Shown here piece after piece: positions 34,701-45,889 of a DNA stretch of 64,000 nt; within the stretch, counting starts at the first letter, position 1, and each line of letters starts with the position of its first letter. Position numbers and translations under genes: made by a program. The stretch is from Oscheius dolichura (lineage: Eukaryota; Nematoda; Chromadorea; Rhabditida; Rhabditidae): contig OW051495.1 of assembly GCA_932521035.1 (NCBI GenBank), positions 8,804,001 through 8,868,000 on the forward strand, in the 5' to 3' direction. A model generated the notes under the pieces. It saw only the letters and a program-made list of their open reading frames with translations. It ran no database searches and was not told where the DNA came from.

Positions 34701-37700
34701 CTTGTGCGCCAAACGGGCGCTGTGCTCCTTTCGCTGGCCAGCTGCCTCGGGTCGCCTGCTTCTTCCTTGGCTGGGACGTGCGCTTGAGCTGCCACTTTGC
34801 CGTCTTTTGAAGGGTGCTCTGTATGGGTGCCCAGTTCTTGCGTTTTGCTGGTACGGGCGCCCTTCAAGGCGTGCCTGTTTAGCACGGGTATTCACTGCGC
34901 CTTATGTAGCGGCACGGGTACCTGGGGTCTCTGTCTTGACTGGATACGGGTGTGCCACTCCTTTTTTGGCCGGTACGGACCCCTGGGTCCACCAGATCGC
35001 TTTAAGGCAGCAGCTCTTTTAATTCTCCACAACTAATGCGTTTATTTTCAGCCCATTGGCTCTCCCTTCCCCGAGAAGCCCGTGAAAGTCATCGGCGAGC
35101 AGAACCAATACGTCGCTCTGTGGTACAAGCATGGCAAGCCGATCCACGGCCGTTCCTGGAACAATGGAGGAGTCGTCGAGTGCAGCTTCCCCTACAAGGA
35201 TGTCGAGCTGAAGACGAAGCAGCAACTCGAAGGCCAGATCCAGGTCCTGCAATACAAGGGCGACCACAACGACCTCGGCTTCTGGTACAACTGGATCAAA
35301 TATTCCGAAAGGCTGGACAACTCGGAGAAGTTCCGCGACACTGTTCGCTGCGGCGACAGCTTCCCCATTCTGTGGAAGAGCCGGCCCGAGGGTGCCCTGC
35401 TCGGCTATGTGGACAACAAGACTGAGCTGGCCCTCTTCTCGGCCGATGGCAAGGTCTACAAGAAGAGTGGCGGAGAGCTGAACGACATGCTCATCATCGT
35501 CCGTGAGCTGCGTGGAGCCCCTCCTGGCTGTCCCTGTGTCAAGTGTGCCAAGCTGCCGCCTCGCCCAGTTCCAAGGGTCACTTTGAACCACTGGGCCGAC
35601 TTCCGTGCCGGCGACCCCTGGCCCTCGGAGGAGAAGGTTCGCGCCCTCAACAAGTCGCTCGACACCCTGCCCGGACACAACCCCGACCAATACGTGGCTC
35701 TCTGGTTCGTTGATTTTATGTACTTTGATTAAACTCGTCTTGTTTTCAGGTACCAGCAGGGTGAGCCCGTCATGGGCCGCATCTGGAATGAGGGAGGCAA
35801 GATTGCCGCCAACTTTGGATGGGGTGGAAACGAATACAAGCAGAACATCGGCTCCATTCAGGTTCGCCGTTCCCCCTTTTTCAAGCTCTAATTCGTCCCT
35901 TTCCAGGTGCTCTTCTACCTGTCGGACCATGTGCGCGGCTTCGACTATGACTGGCGCCCCTTCCCCGAGGCTGCCGTCTTCGACGCCGGCAAGGAGTGGC
36001 ACCCGGTCCATGTCAACCACTACAAGGGAGACATCAGCCCCGGAGTCATCACCTACAATGGCAAGCAGATCCTCGGAAAGGTCGACGTCCGCAATGAGAG
36101 GGCCTCGGCCGCCTACGAGGGCAAGGAACACGTGCTGGTCGGACCCGCTGTCCACTCCGTCATGGTCCTTTGTCGTCGGGCCAAGCCCGGATGCAAGCTC
36201 GACTGATTGCATATAAAGAGTCGATGGAAAGTATTGTGTTCTTGTTCTTTCTTGCGCCCGTTTTCCTTGTTTCGTCTTTTCGCGGTCTTTTCCTTGACTT
36301 GTTCTTGTTTTCTCATTTTCTTGTTGTTCGTCTTCACTTCTTGTCTTTCTTCTACTGCTGGTCGATAGGCAGAGTCGGGTTGTCCTGGATTATTCACGAT
36401 CCTTGTTTGCTGTGCCCTTGGATAAAGGCCGGTTGATCACCAAACGAGATTTTTTCTAATGGTAAAACCGTTTTTGGACTTGTCTATTTTCTATTCTCCT
36501 TCTAGAAGCGGTGGCTGAGGGGTTAGTGCTCTCGCCTACAAAATATTTGTATTTTTTTCTTTTTGGGTTCGATCCTTCCATGGATCAACATCATTTTGGG
36601 GGTAATTGGCACCGTTTGGTTCCTCTGTAATACTCACAATCACGTCGGTGAAGACAATACTCGGAGTATACGTGACGGCGAAATGTTCACAGCAGAATGG
36701 TATGGAAACCGTTCCTCATCATTTTTACGGCGTACAAAGAGGACAGGAGTCAAAAACAGCTCCAATTACCCCCAAAAAATTGCAAAAATGATGTTGATCC
36801 ACGGAAGGATCGAACCCAAAAAGAAAAAAAGAAAAAAGTTTTGAAGGCGAGCGCACTAACCACTCACAACGGAACCTTTTCACTTTAGGTTGGACTCGTG
36901 AGACGAGACCTAGTGCCTTCGATAGAGCGTCAAAAACTATCCCAGAAACTGTGTTCCATTTTCCCAAAATGACTCGTGTTACGTAGTAGCACGCCAATTG
37001 AGTTTTACATGTTAAATTTGTCAAAACTGGTTTTCGCCGTTGTATCCTTGGAATTGCAGTAAATAAAATGTAAAGCAGTGGCTGGGTGGATAATGCACTC
37101 GCTTACAAGACTTTTGCGTTTTTTCTGACCGAGTTCGAGTCCCTGTTGGAGCAATCGTCCCCGCCCTGCGGGCATTCGTCCTCGGAGTCGGCTACCGCTT
37201 CACATTTTTTAAACTAAATCTTTAGAATACAACGGCGAAAACCAGTTTTTTTTTACAAATTTAACATGTAACACTTAATTGGCGTGCTACTGCGTAACGC
37301 GAGTCATTTTGGGAAAATGGAACAGTTCCTGGGATAGCTTTTGACGCTCTTTCGAATGCACTAGGTCTCGTCTCACGAGTTCAACCTAAAGTGAAAAAGT
37401 TCCCTTGTCAGCCACCACTTCACATTTTTAGAAGAAGAATAGAAAATAGACAAGTCCAAAAACGGCTTTAGCGTTTGAATCGTTTTTCTGGATTTTCCTC
37501 CACTAAAACCTCATTTGGGCAAAATCGAAAGAATATGTCTTGATCACCAGAAAATTCTTTACAAGATGGCATCAAAAAAGTTTGAAAAAGTGATGCCGAG
37601 CAAGTATCCTTCCCTTGTCAGGAATGGTTCATTTGTCTTCCTCGTCTTCAGCCTTCCACTTTCCTCGGAATTTGTCAAAAGTGGACTGAATGGTTCAAAA

Positions 37701-38156
37701 CTTGAATCCAATATTCCCTTTTCGTACACAAGGGGAGAATGCTCCTCCTTCCTTCCTTTCCCTTTTCCTGCTCAAATAAACTCTTCCCTTACTTACGTGC
37801 AATGAAGCTGACTTGCATCCCCGTCATGAAACAAGTCGGCATTCCCATATGAGTCAAGAAACCGAGCGGATAGCCGCCGCACATTGGTAAAAGTATAAGA
37901 GGTTGCGCCGCTGCCGTGATAAATAATTGGCATCCATAACTTCTAAAAACATCAGATAGCTACACAGGAGAATGCTTCACAAACAACGTCAAGCTGGCAG
38001 CCAGCAGTCTCTTGAATAATTTGTCCGTAGATTTTGGCATAATACGGAATATACAATAGATCCCAATGGGGAAAATAATGGTAGAAATACCGGTTACACT
38101 ATGAACAGACCATGTGTACCAGGAAGGATTGGGGTCATAGGTACTGAGAAAACTCA
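31771..38156 (-). CDS. Seven-helix chemoreceptor A (Srh/Str superfamily) with a 3.76 kb intron
   Basis: Serpentine chemoreceptor, likely at sensory endings. Exons 1-2 (37797 to 38156) read MSFLSTYDPNPSWYTWSVH, FPIGIYCIFRIMPKSTDKLF and GYPLGFLTHMGMPTCFMTGM, then QVSFIA. Exon 3 starts at 34035 with TVMFSTLLFFYRQHVVAPMP, followed by YPVYCSQIPNYWNDTVIFLG, SSYLKTNAMSEYRRKF, a short-intron splice into SFVHYSLMLLPCAIVVSGCY, and the last exon 31771-31916 (LANLCIILIAMSDPGGLLAL, THKDYRTAI). Every splice matches paralogue B in position and phase, including the join across intron 2 (34036-37796). That intron holds the complete MFP2 gene on the plus strand and a foldback element. The last intron (31917-33377) is also long. 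The alternative is two separated gene halves, but the phase match argues for one gene. Confidence 0.78.
34522..36206 (+). CDS. mfp-2: MSP fiber protein 2 (MFP2) orthologue
   Basis: MFP2 promotes assembly of MSP filaments in the pseudopod of nematode sperm. Exon 1 at 34522 reads MATAREDTWAFQ, then a 490-base intron, then PIGSPFPEKPVKVIGEQNQY. The protein has two homologous halves: the first with YVALWYKHGKPIHGRSWNNG, CSFPYKDVELKTKQQLEGQI and RCGDSFPILWK; the second with QYVALWYQQGEPVMGRIWNE, GGKIAANFGWGG and HYKGDISPGVITYNGKQILG, ending AVHSVMVLCRRAKPGCKLD. Two further introns lie at about 35706-35750 and 35863-35906. Length is about 355 residues. Coding GC and codon bias are far higher than in the neighbours, as expected of an abundant sperm protein. 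It sits in the antisense of intron 2 of chemoreceptor A. Recognition is from memory of the MFP2 family, so a search should confirm it. Confidence 0.83.
34670..34995. repeat. Degenerate GC-rich tandem repeat in MFP2 intron 1
   Basis: The word TACGGGCGC or a close variant (ACGGGCGC, CACGGGTAC, TACGGGTG, TACGGACC) recurs at roughly 30-100 base spacing between 34679 and 34980, and several frames are open as a result. This looks like a decayed minisatellite or a high-GC insertion. Confidence 0.45.
36512..36575 (+). mobile_element. tRNA-like SINE module 1
   Basis: A box TGGCTGAGGGGTTAGTGC and B box GGGTTCGATCC are spaced 36 bases apart, and CTCGCCT stands in the anticodon-arm position. The anticodon arm is replaced by a T-rich stretch, so it is not a functional tRNA. 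Confidence 0.65.
36807..36868 (-). mobile_element. tRNA-like SINE module 2 (inverted)
   Basis: Read on the minus strand: GAGTGGTTAGTGCGCTCGCC followed by a T-rich stretch and the B box GGGTTCGATCC. It is an inverted paralogue of module 1, including the following GTGGATCAACATCATTTT. Confidence 0.65.
37079..37142 (+). mobile_element. tRNA-like SINE module 3
   Basis: TGGCTGGGTGGATAATGCAC, CTCGCTT and a B-box-like GAGTTCGAGTCC. It is more diverged than modules 1 and 2. Confidence 0.55.
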
Positions 38157-38521
38157 TAGACAAAATTGCAGGGTAGTCGGTGTAAAAAGAGTGAAAGCAG
38201 GCAGGTGAAATGTTTCCATTTCCAGGTTTCAGGGAATAGTGACCGCGCTCTTTGTTTCTCCCCATGATACGTTGAAAATCAGTTAATAATTAATTTATGA
38301 GTTCAATCGGATGCTTTTTTTTACAGATCTGATGCTTCTTTAGGAACTATTTATTTTTACAAAAGTATCCGGATCAGTCAACGGCAAGTCTTGGAGGTTT
38401 AAAGAGGTCCAAGTTTCGAACGGGTCTCTTTACTCCCTTTTATGAGTGCCTTCTTGAATTTTGTTGGTGTTGTACAGAAATGACGGATGCCGTCAAGGAT
38501 ATGGGATGGAATACATGCCCA

Positions 38522-39959
38522 TTAAACTTCATCCAAGTTTTTTCTGGAAGAAAGAATAATACTGTTTGGATGCTTATTACTTGAAAATCGAATAATAGCA
38601 GTACGGTAATCCTTATGGGTGAAGAGAAGAGTTAGCAGTCCACAGGGATCTGATGTGGCGATCATAATAATGCTCAAGTTGGCCAGACCTGAAATGTTCA
38701 TTGCTTCTTCTACCGTATAGTATAGTAGCCTCACTAACCTGGCACTGGAAATTCAAAATAACAAGAAGTTACAATAATTGCTGATGGCAGAAGCATCAAC
38801 GAGTAGTGGACAAACGACTGAAATTGGGGTCCTTTTACAACGACAGAGATCCGTTACTTGGGCGAGCAGGCTCCGAATTAGAGCGTGGTGGAATTTCCGG
38901 CGATATTCAGATACGGCATTGGTCTTCAAATAAGTAGATAGTCGATGGACGAAAAAGAGAATCGACGCTATTGAAAAGTTGATGAAATAGAGGTCATAGA
39001 TTATCAGGTACTTTAGAAAGTTATTATCATTCCAACCGAAGAAAATGACCGTTTCATTCCAATAATTGGGAATTTGACGACAAAGAATTGGATATTCCTG
39101 AAAATCAGCGTCATCTGCCTGTGTGCCCTGTGTGACGACAAAAAGCTATTCCACCTGCTTTATCAGAACTTTCAACTCACATTCATATATGATATTTTAG
39201 TCGCCGAGAGATCCAAATTTCCACAAAGAATAAAATGAGCCGGTATTGGGACAAACGAGAAGGATACGATGAACCAGGCTATGATACTGCAATTGACCCA
39301 TCTTGGCAGAGGATTCACCACATGTTGCCGGTAGAAGAAGAGAAACGTAGTGAACATGGCCACATCTGGAAAAAAAATAGAAGATTGGTGAGGTACAGGT
39401 GCTTCTTCCGGTTCAGAAGTGTTTACAGTTAGTTCATCCTTTGAAATGAAATTATTCATCCTAATTAGAAGGAAAGATCAAAAGATGATTCTGTGACTGT
39501 ATCATAATGATCGTTGAATTAGCACCTGATGGCTTGGACTAACACAGGCAAACAACAGGATTTAAATCCCTCCTCCTCCTCCTCCCCATTTGACTCACTT
39601 GCAATGAAGCTGACTTGCATCCCCGTCATAAAACATGTGCCCATTCCCATATGAGTCAAAAAGCCGAGCGGGTACCCGCCACAAAGTGGCAAAGCGACAA
39701 CAGGGATTGCACCAGCTGATGTATACCACTGGCAGAGATAACTCCTGAAAGAGTAACATCAAATTAAAGAAGAGACCGGCACAAACAAGCTCAGACTGGT
39801 GGTTAATAGTCTCTTGAATAATTTATCAGTCGTTTTTGGCATAATGCGGAAGATACAGTAGATTCCAACGGGGAAGACGATAGTGGCTAGAGCCGTGACG
39901 GAATGAACAGACCATGTGTACCAGGAGGGATTGGGATCGAAGTCAGATACCCAGCTCAT
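38522..39959 (-). CDS. Seven-helix chemoreceptor B (Srh/Str superfamily), paralogue of A
   Basis: Complete serpentine receptor of about 330 residues with short introns. Start at MSWVSDFDPNPSWYTWSVH; helix 1 FPVGIYCIFRIMPKTTDKLF; then GYPLGFLTHMGMGTCFMTGM, FLFFYRQHVVNPLPRWVNCS, YPILCRQIPNYWNETVIFFG, STYLKTNAVSEYRRKF, the short-intron splice LLAQ/SFVHYSLMLLPSAIIV, and the last helix LANLSIIMIATSDPCGLLTL followed by THKDYRTAI. The stop lies about 360 bases from the start of gene A, so the two are a direct tandem duplication. The GIYCIF..P and C-terminal DP..LL..KDYR motifs fit the nematode Srh/Str/Sri group; the exact class is not certain. Confidence 0.85.
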
Positions 39960-40782
39960 AGCGAGTGTTTTGCCAATATAGACATGGCAGGTGAGAATGA
40001 CTGGAATAGACCGGAAAGAATAGGTTATGCCCCTATGACGATCTTTGTCAATGTCTCAATGAATTAGTAATTATGGGCTCAATATAGTGTTCCTTCCTGT
40101 TTCATCTCTCAAGTTTTCGAAAGAGTTTTTAAAGCCCGAAATGGTCGTTTTGTACCGTACTCAAGTATAGAATCTTTCCTGCGCTATTCCCGGGATGTCA
40201 ACGAGTACTCGTAGATTGCCACATTTGGTTTTTGAGTCCTTCGACGATTCTCCTTCATTTTCGTCAAATTCTGTCCTGGGTATCTGTTCGCTGTTCCATC
40301 TAGAAACCGGTCGTTCTCTACTTTCTGAAATGATACAGTCCAATTCTTTGTGAGTTTTTTTCCTAAAAAGTGGCTTTCTTCTTTTTTGAATGATGCCAGA
40401 ATGTTAGCGTTTTTCTAAGCAATGTTTAGTCTAGTTTCTCTTATTCGCATGCTGAGACATCGCCCAATTGTGCCTACCCCTAAGATTCGATAGACTTTGA
40501 TCATTCTGGTCGTCATTTTTTTGTTTTTCCTACCAACCATAATAATAATACCCCCATTCCCGCCGTCGCTATCTTTTCCCTGGTTGCCTTGTTTCCCCCA
40601 CCGCCGTCTCTCCTTCCCATGTACTACCAGTGATTTTAACATTCGCTGTATGTGTTCTAACTGACACCTCTCTGGCGACGTTCTGGGTGCTGTCTCACAG
40701 TCTTGATATCAAACATTATGACCGGGTCACCTATTCCTAAAGTGGGGCTTGCCCCTTTCTCGTATTTTATTCCATTTTCCAG
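39960..40782. other. Intergenic stretch, possibly with the first exon of the transporter gene
   Basis: The transporter gene downstream lacks a visible start codon. An ATG at 40330 (MIQSNSL, followed by a GTGAGT donor) is one candidate first exon, but no in-phase connection was proven. Otherwise nothing is seen. Confidence 0.35.
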
Positions 40783-43043
40783 AAAAAGAATGCTACCCAT
40801 TGGCAGTCTATCTATGTCAGCGGCTTCTTTGCCATTTTAAACGGCGTCCAGTTGACTATCTTCGTCAGTTCACAATGGCCATTCTTGAGAAGTGTACGTC
40901 ATCTAATTATTTCCCTACAGGGCCCATTTCAGCTAGATTCTCGTTTTCCGGAATCCTCACTGGGTTATATTATATCCATGTTCAGTATTGCTCAATTCAT
41001 TGCCTCGCCTCTTTTTGGATATTGGTCTGATCGAACGAATGCCGTAAGTTTGACAATTTATCAAAACTGTCAGGCCCACTATGGAGTATCAGGTTCCGAA
41101 GCTATTGAACTCTTCGGTAAAAGTCGTTTCGGGACGTCTGGAAAAAATTACGTAAGCGCGCTAAAGTTACAGTAGGCTAAAGTGAAGCCCCATATTGGTG
41201 TTATTTGCCAGGAAGTTTTAGTCTCCAACAGATTTTTAACGGAGAGAGCCCGTAAATTCCAGATCAGATGGCCGCTTCACACGAGTTTCCTTCTAATGGC
41301 CATTGGAAATTGTTTCTACTTCTGTGCCCAGTTTGTACCCACAGGTTCCTTGCTGCCAATTATGATGGCAGCCAGATTTCTTGTAGGAGCAGGTCAAGGT
41401 GAGCTCTCTTGTCCTTTTCTATGGTTTCTACGGGAGAAGCATCACATATAAAAGCAGCATGGGACATTTTGGATGACTTCTGCTCTTCTGGGATAAAATT
41501 AATCTCTCTCCACTCCTTTTGTTATTCGAGGTTTTAGGGTGTTTATCCTTTAACCCATCCCATAAATCGTTACCAAATACATTTAAATAGTCTTTCTGTG
41601 ATTGATGGGAAACACTTTTGTCTAGTTCCTTACCATTACAAAACCAAAAACCGTCCCAGTGAGCGAGTATGACAGCTATCTGTTCCCTTATGAAGTGATC
41701 AAGGTAGGGCGCGGGGAACGGCGTGAATTTCCTTAACAGGGACAGTATTGCGAGGATTACTGTATTTTCAGGCAACCATAGTCTTCTTCGTACTCATGTC
41801 GCCGCCGTTTCGACGGGTTCTGACCGCTCTCGAGCTATGGCTGTTGTCTCTGGAGGAGTGGCTTTTGGAACAATTATTGGACCAGGTACAGTGCCATTTA
41901 CTCCTTTTCTAAACAGATGTTTTAAGGTTTCCAGCTCTTATTTACTCCTCTAAAAGAAGAAGGCATCTGGCTGGGGCCGTTCCACTTGAATATCTTCACT
42001 GCGCCTGCTGTATTCTGTTGTGTCTTGAGTCTGGCTTCCACTGTTATTATGGAATTGTTCTTTGAAGATGTTGATTATTCAGAAGAGACTGGCAAGAACA
42101 TTGAGGTAGAGATTCATATTTGAATTATAGTAATCGAGAAAATTTAGGACGGTAAATGCCTCCAGGACGCGAGTTTCCCCCTCATTGCGATCTCCCTCGT
42201 CATCGCCACCAAATTTTTCACTATTTTGACCTACCAAACAATGGACACGTACGACTATTCTATTTTTTCGAAAAACACAAGCTTATTATTTAGAATTGGC
42301 TCTCCCTACAGTATGATGATGTTCTCTTTTAATTCTGAAGAGGCCGTCAAGTACACCGCGGGTTCTCACACCATTACAGGAGCTATTGGCGCCTCAGTCT
42401 TTGTTTATTTCATTTTCTTCAAGTCTAGCCAAAGGTGAGACCAAGATAATCAATTTTAAAAGAGGGGGTTAAGAATTTCGGAAGTATCTTCTAGTATGTT
42501 GACCCTTGTTATCCTCTTGGTTATGTATGTGGTCACATTTTCTTACCCTGGAATTGGACAACCGGTCAAAGAGATGCAGAACGGTAGGTAGACCTTTAAA
42601 TAAGTAACTGTGTTCTTAATTAAACGAAAAAAAGAGCATATCTTTTAGGAACCGAGTCAAATTGTGACTATTCCCAGTTCTCCTGGTGCTACTCTCTCAA
42701 CCAGACCCCCGCCTGGCTCTACTATTTCTTCTATGTGATCACTTTCGGCTGGGGATTCTCTCTGATCAGTGTGGTCATGCCAACTCTCTATTCGAAAATT
42801 ATCGGCTCGAGAAAACAGGTTTCTCAACGTTGAAACCAAAATGCAGAACTTTAGGGCGCCCTTCAAGGAATCTTCCAAATGGCTTCCAGTGCCGGCCGTT
42901 TTCTCGGCGCATTGGCTAGCTTCCTCTACTCTTGGGGCGGCCCTCGACTGGTGTGGAGCACTCAGATAGTGGAATACACGATTCTCATCGTCCTATGGGT
43001 TGTCTGTATCAAGAAGCTTACTCCACGGGTTGTTTCTACTTGA
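40783..43043 (+). CDS. MFSD8/CLN7-like major facilitator transporter
   Basis: Multi-pass membrane transporter; the MFSD8 family works in lysosomes. About nine exons. The first readable exon starts KKNATHWQSIYVSGFFAILN and reads GVQLTIFVSSQWPFLRS; then SLGYIISMFSIAQFIASPLF, GYWSDRTNA (the MFS loop 2-3 motif), RWPLHTSFLLMAIGNCFYF, MMAARFLVGAGQ, RTHVAAVSTGSDRSRAMAV, SGGVAFGTIIGPGTLLFTPL, FHLNIFTAPAVFCCVLSLAS, FPLIAISLVIATKFFTIL, GSPYSMMMFSFNSEEAVKYT and finally QGIFQMASSAGRFLGALASF with STQIVEYTILIVLWVVCIKK. The pattern matches nematode MFSD8-like proteins. The N-terminal exon with the ATG is not resolved. An intron near 41399-41770 is 370 bases. Confidence 0.8.
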
Positions 43044-43265
43044 TCGTTGTATAACATAACCATTCCCTTTTCTATTGCAATACATCTCCCAAAGACATGG
43101 TCCAAATAATTTACGAAAACGATATAAAAACAAGTTTTATTGCCGATAATCTACATGATCTACTTATTCCCGTTGGCGTTTCCCTCTCCAGCCGGCTCCT
43201 CTTCCTCCTTCTCGTCTTTCTCGTCCGCTTCCACGGCAGTCTCCATCTTCCAGCATTGTTTCTCC

Positions 43266-43827
43266 TTATTTTTCCGGTACGAGGGGTCGAAAATTCCAGG
43301 CATTCGACTGTTGTCGTGACGCTTCATCAAACAAACATTCGCGTTCCATTTCATCGAAGGTTTCTTCTCTTCCGATCATGAGAGCCGCACAAAACTCAAA
43401 ATATCGGCTATTATAAGCCTCATATTCCACAATCTTCGAGATCCTCAGCTTGTACTTCCTTCCGATCTCATTTGTGGTTACCGTAGCGTACCAAACATGC
43501 CCGAATTGAACCGAATAATATTCTTCAAAATTCCCATATCGACTGAAAAGGTCTTCGAGGCTGAAATGAAGAGAAATATGAATCAGTGAAAGATTATTAC
43601 AGGGGAAAATTTTCCCAGGCATCTTCAATTAGGCTGTAGTAAACATGAAAGTCCAAATTCGTAGAGCCGTAGAAGAACTCGTTCAAAGTACGTAAAACGA
43701 CGCCGTTCGGAGGTGAGCCATAGTAACCGATCGGTTGGCAAGGAAGGGCAGCTCTTCCACCACTGCCGACCACCAAAATGGACCCGTCAAACTACTACCA
43801 AAATGGAAACAGATTTCATCCATCTGA
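43266..43827 (-). CDS. Unknown protein with an acidic C-terminus
   Basis: Two exons give a continuous reading: FDGSILVVGSGGRAALPCQP, IGYYGSPPNGVVLRTLNEFF, HVYYSLIEDAWENFPL, then a short intron (about 43563-43604) and LEDLFSRYGNFEEYYSVQFG, HVWYATVTTNEIGRKYKLRI, FEFCAALMIGREETFDEMER, ending FRPLVPEK. An ATG (MDEICFHF) follows an acceptor at 43827 but is in a different frame from the rest, so the start is unresolved: either a splice was missed or there is a one-base frameshift. No family is recognised. An alternative frame after 43390 would give a glutamate-rich tail. Confidence 0.5.
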
Positions 43828-43964
43828 AAAATAAGACAGGGTAATTTTTGGCTCGACTTTCCTTTAGGGGCCGTGAGATGGTGGGACGGGAGTGTTTCAT
43901 TCGATAGATCTCGACGAGCTGAGTTTAACTACATAAAATATTTATTATCTATTAGCAAGGGAAC

Positions 43965-44170
43965 CTTTTTAGTTTACGGTGGACTCGTGAAGCGAGACCT
44001 ACACCGTTCGATAGAGCGCCAAAAATTATGCTAGAAACTATTTTCCATTTCTGCGAAAACCGTAAGATGCCGTAACCCAAGCCGTTCTGCAGGTTTTGAA
44101 AATGATTTCTAGCACAGTTTTTGATGATCTATCGAATGGTATAGGTCTCGTCGCGTGAAGCCTCGGGGCC
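43965..44170. mobile_element. Short foldback element related to the one at 36463-37472
   Basis: The left half (GGTGGACTCGTGAAGCGAGA, then CGTTCGATAGAGCGCCAAAA) is the reverse complement of the right half ending in CGTCGCGTGAAGCC. It shares the core 'ACTCGTGA.ACGAGACCTA...TTCGATAGAGCG.CAAAA' with the arms of the larger element, so it is a small member of the same family. Confidence 0.7.
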
Positions 44171-44379
44171 TCCCTCAAGGAGTTCGGTAATTACGAAAGC
44201 TCCCAATCTCCCCTATTCAAAGTATACCCGCCAGCTGAAAGGTTATTGACTTCTCAAAAGTTTATCTCATTCACCCTCCCCCTCATTTCCATAGCAACGA
44301 GTAAATTGGTACCAGGTGCAATTTGTTCTCCAATATTTCTCCCTCAAACCCATCAATTCTCCCCAATATACGGAGAAAG

Positions 44380-45841
44380 ATGCCTTCATCCCCTCCTCCT
44401 TCCTACTATTCTCATCGCCTTGAACCACTGAATGTCGAAGAGTTTGCCCAGTCCTCCCGTCACCAGCTGGGCCTTCTCACTATTGTCAATCCCAGAAGGG
44501 ACGAAGCTCCCCCTCCGAGCTATTCTTCTTCTAGTCCCAGGAATGAGGAGGAATCAACCGTGGGGCCGTCAGTATACCTCGGCAATGAAAACCTCTCCCC
44601 CTTTGTAGATGTATATATGATTCTACAATTCTTTGCAGTATGTTTATCAGGCCAGAGAAGGTGAATAGGGAAACGCTCAGAAATTTGTCATTTTCGTTGT
44701 TTGGATCACAAAGACGGGAAAAGACCATGGTTATTGGGCTAGTATTGGTATGATCTATTTATTATCAATGATGAATATTTGGCTCTTTGGAATGGTGCAC
44801 CTCTACAAGGATTACATGGTAAGTAAGGGCCAAAAATCTACAAGAAGTCCCCTTCTTTTAATAAAAAAAAATGATAGGGCCTAGATATTTACCGTACTCC
44901 TCAGAACGTAAGACTATCTAGAACAAACTTTCTTCATAACGGCGCAAAATGGGTTTACTGGGTTTGTCTTGGGAATATAGGCTACCCTCAAAGAAATTTG
45001 ACGTTCAACAACCTTTTCTTTGCCTACCGTATTCCTTCCTTATAGACAATGGCTCGTTTCAAATTGAGCAACATTCTACGAACCCCATATCCTTATCTCT
45101 TCATTTTGGTAAGGATCCTACCCTTCCAATAAAGGCGTACTCTACTTAGGACAATGGAATACTCATAGAAATACCTCTCATCGCCCTGAAATTTGGCATG
45201 AATGTCTACTTTCCATTCTACGGAGGTTGAGGGCACCAACAGCCGAATTTTGTCTTTTTAGGTGTGATCCTGGCCTTTTTAAACGGCGCAGCCTACTACA
45301 TCGTCACGAATTATGAAGTTAACGATCATGAGCCGATGAGAAACAGCGAAAAGTATTATCTTCTGTCGGAGAGCAGCGAAACGAGACCTGACAGCCCTTT
45401 TCGGGTAATTGAATCTACGGCATTCAAAATAACGATTAAAATCATTGCTCCGGTAATATTTAGGGGCTATTCAAATTAGGCAACAATGTTTAGGTGAAGC
45501 ACCAGAAATTCTTATTGGTTAGGAAGACAGAAACTCCTTCAAATACTTCCAGAGGGCCGAAAACAATCAATTACAAATGCACTCTTCATTTCGAAGTAGA
45601 TGTGGAGATTCCAATGGGAACAAATGTTACGGTAGCTTCAATTAACTAACAAAAATTATAAATGTTTTTACAGATGATTCCCGAAACGCATCAACTACCA
45701 GGAGCCGTCAAAATCAAGGACTATCGCTCATTTGGATTCAATAGAATGGACGTGGTCAAGACGTACATCTACGTTGAGGATGAAGACGGGAAGAAGACCC
45801 TTTATTCAAGATTGAAACAAATCTATTGTCACCGTCTCTAA
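44380..45841 (+). CDS. Nematode multi-pass membrane protein with N-terminal PPxY motifs
   Basis: Start MPSSPPPSYYSHRLEPLNVE; the cytosolic N-terminus holds two PPPSY motifs, which bind WW-domain ubiquitin ligases in other proteins. Hydrophobic helices follow: FVIFVVW, YWASIGMIYLLSMMNIWLFG, RFKLSNILRTPYPYLFIL and VILAFLNGAAYYIVTNYE. The soluble C-terminal part runs from NDHEPMRNSEKYYLLSESSE to KIKDYRSFGFNRMDVVKTYI and stops at 45841. The four-helix layout with PPxY resembles nematode tetraspan and LAPTM-type proteins. The last exons (after 45490: KHQKFLLVRKTETPSN, HFEVDVEIPMGTNVT) could belong to a separate short gene. Several splice choices are uncertain. Confidence 0.55.
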
Positions 45842-45889
45842 TTTGCACTCATCTAAAAAGGAATAAAGAGTATCCAGTTCCAAAGAGGA

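Larger units (their letters stand above)
36463..37472. mobile_element. Foldback element with long inverted repeats and tRNA-like (SINE) modules
   Basis: The left arm (36463-36520, CCGTTTTTGGACTTGTC...) is the reverse complement of 37412-37472. A second arm pair, 36868-37040 with 37215-37398, carries a shared core including ACTCGTGAGACGAGACCTAG. A third inverted pair lies inside the left part (about 36513-36630 with 36740-36870). Three stretches carry pol III A- and B-box-like words: 36512-36575 (plus), 36807-36868 (minus) and 37079-37142 (plus). No transposase ORF is visible, so the element is non-autonomous. It lies inside intron 2 of chemoreceptor A. Confidence 0.8.

Noticed and set aside
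35019-36212. 397-codon ORF on the minus strand over MFP2
   Set aside because: It is the antisense shadow of the GC-rich MFP2 exons; the plus strand encodes the recognisable protein.
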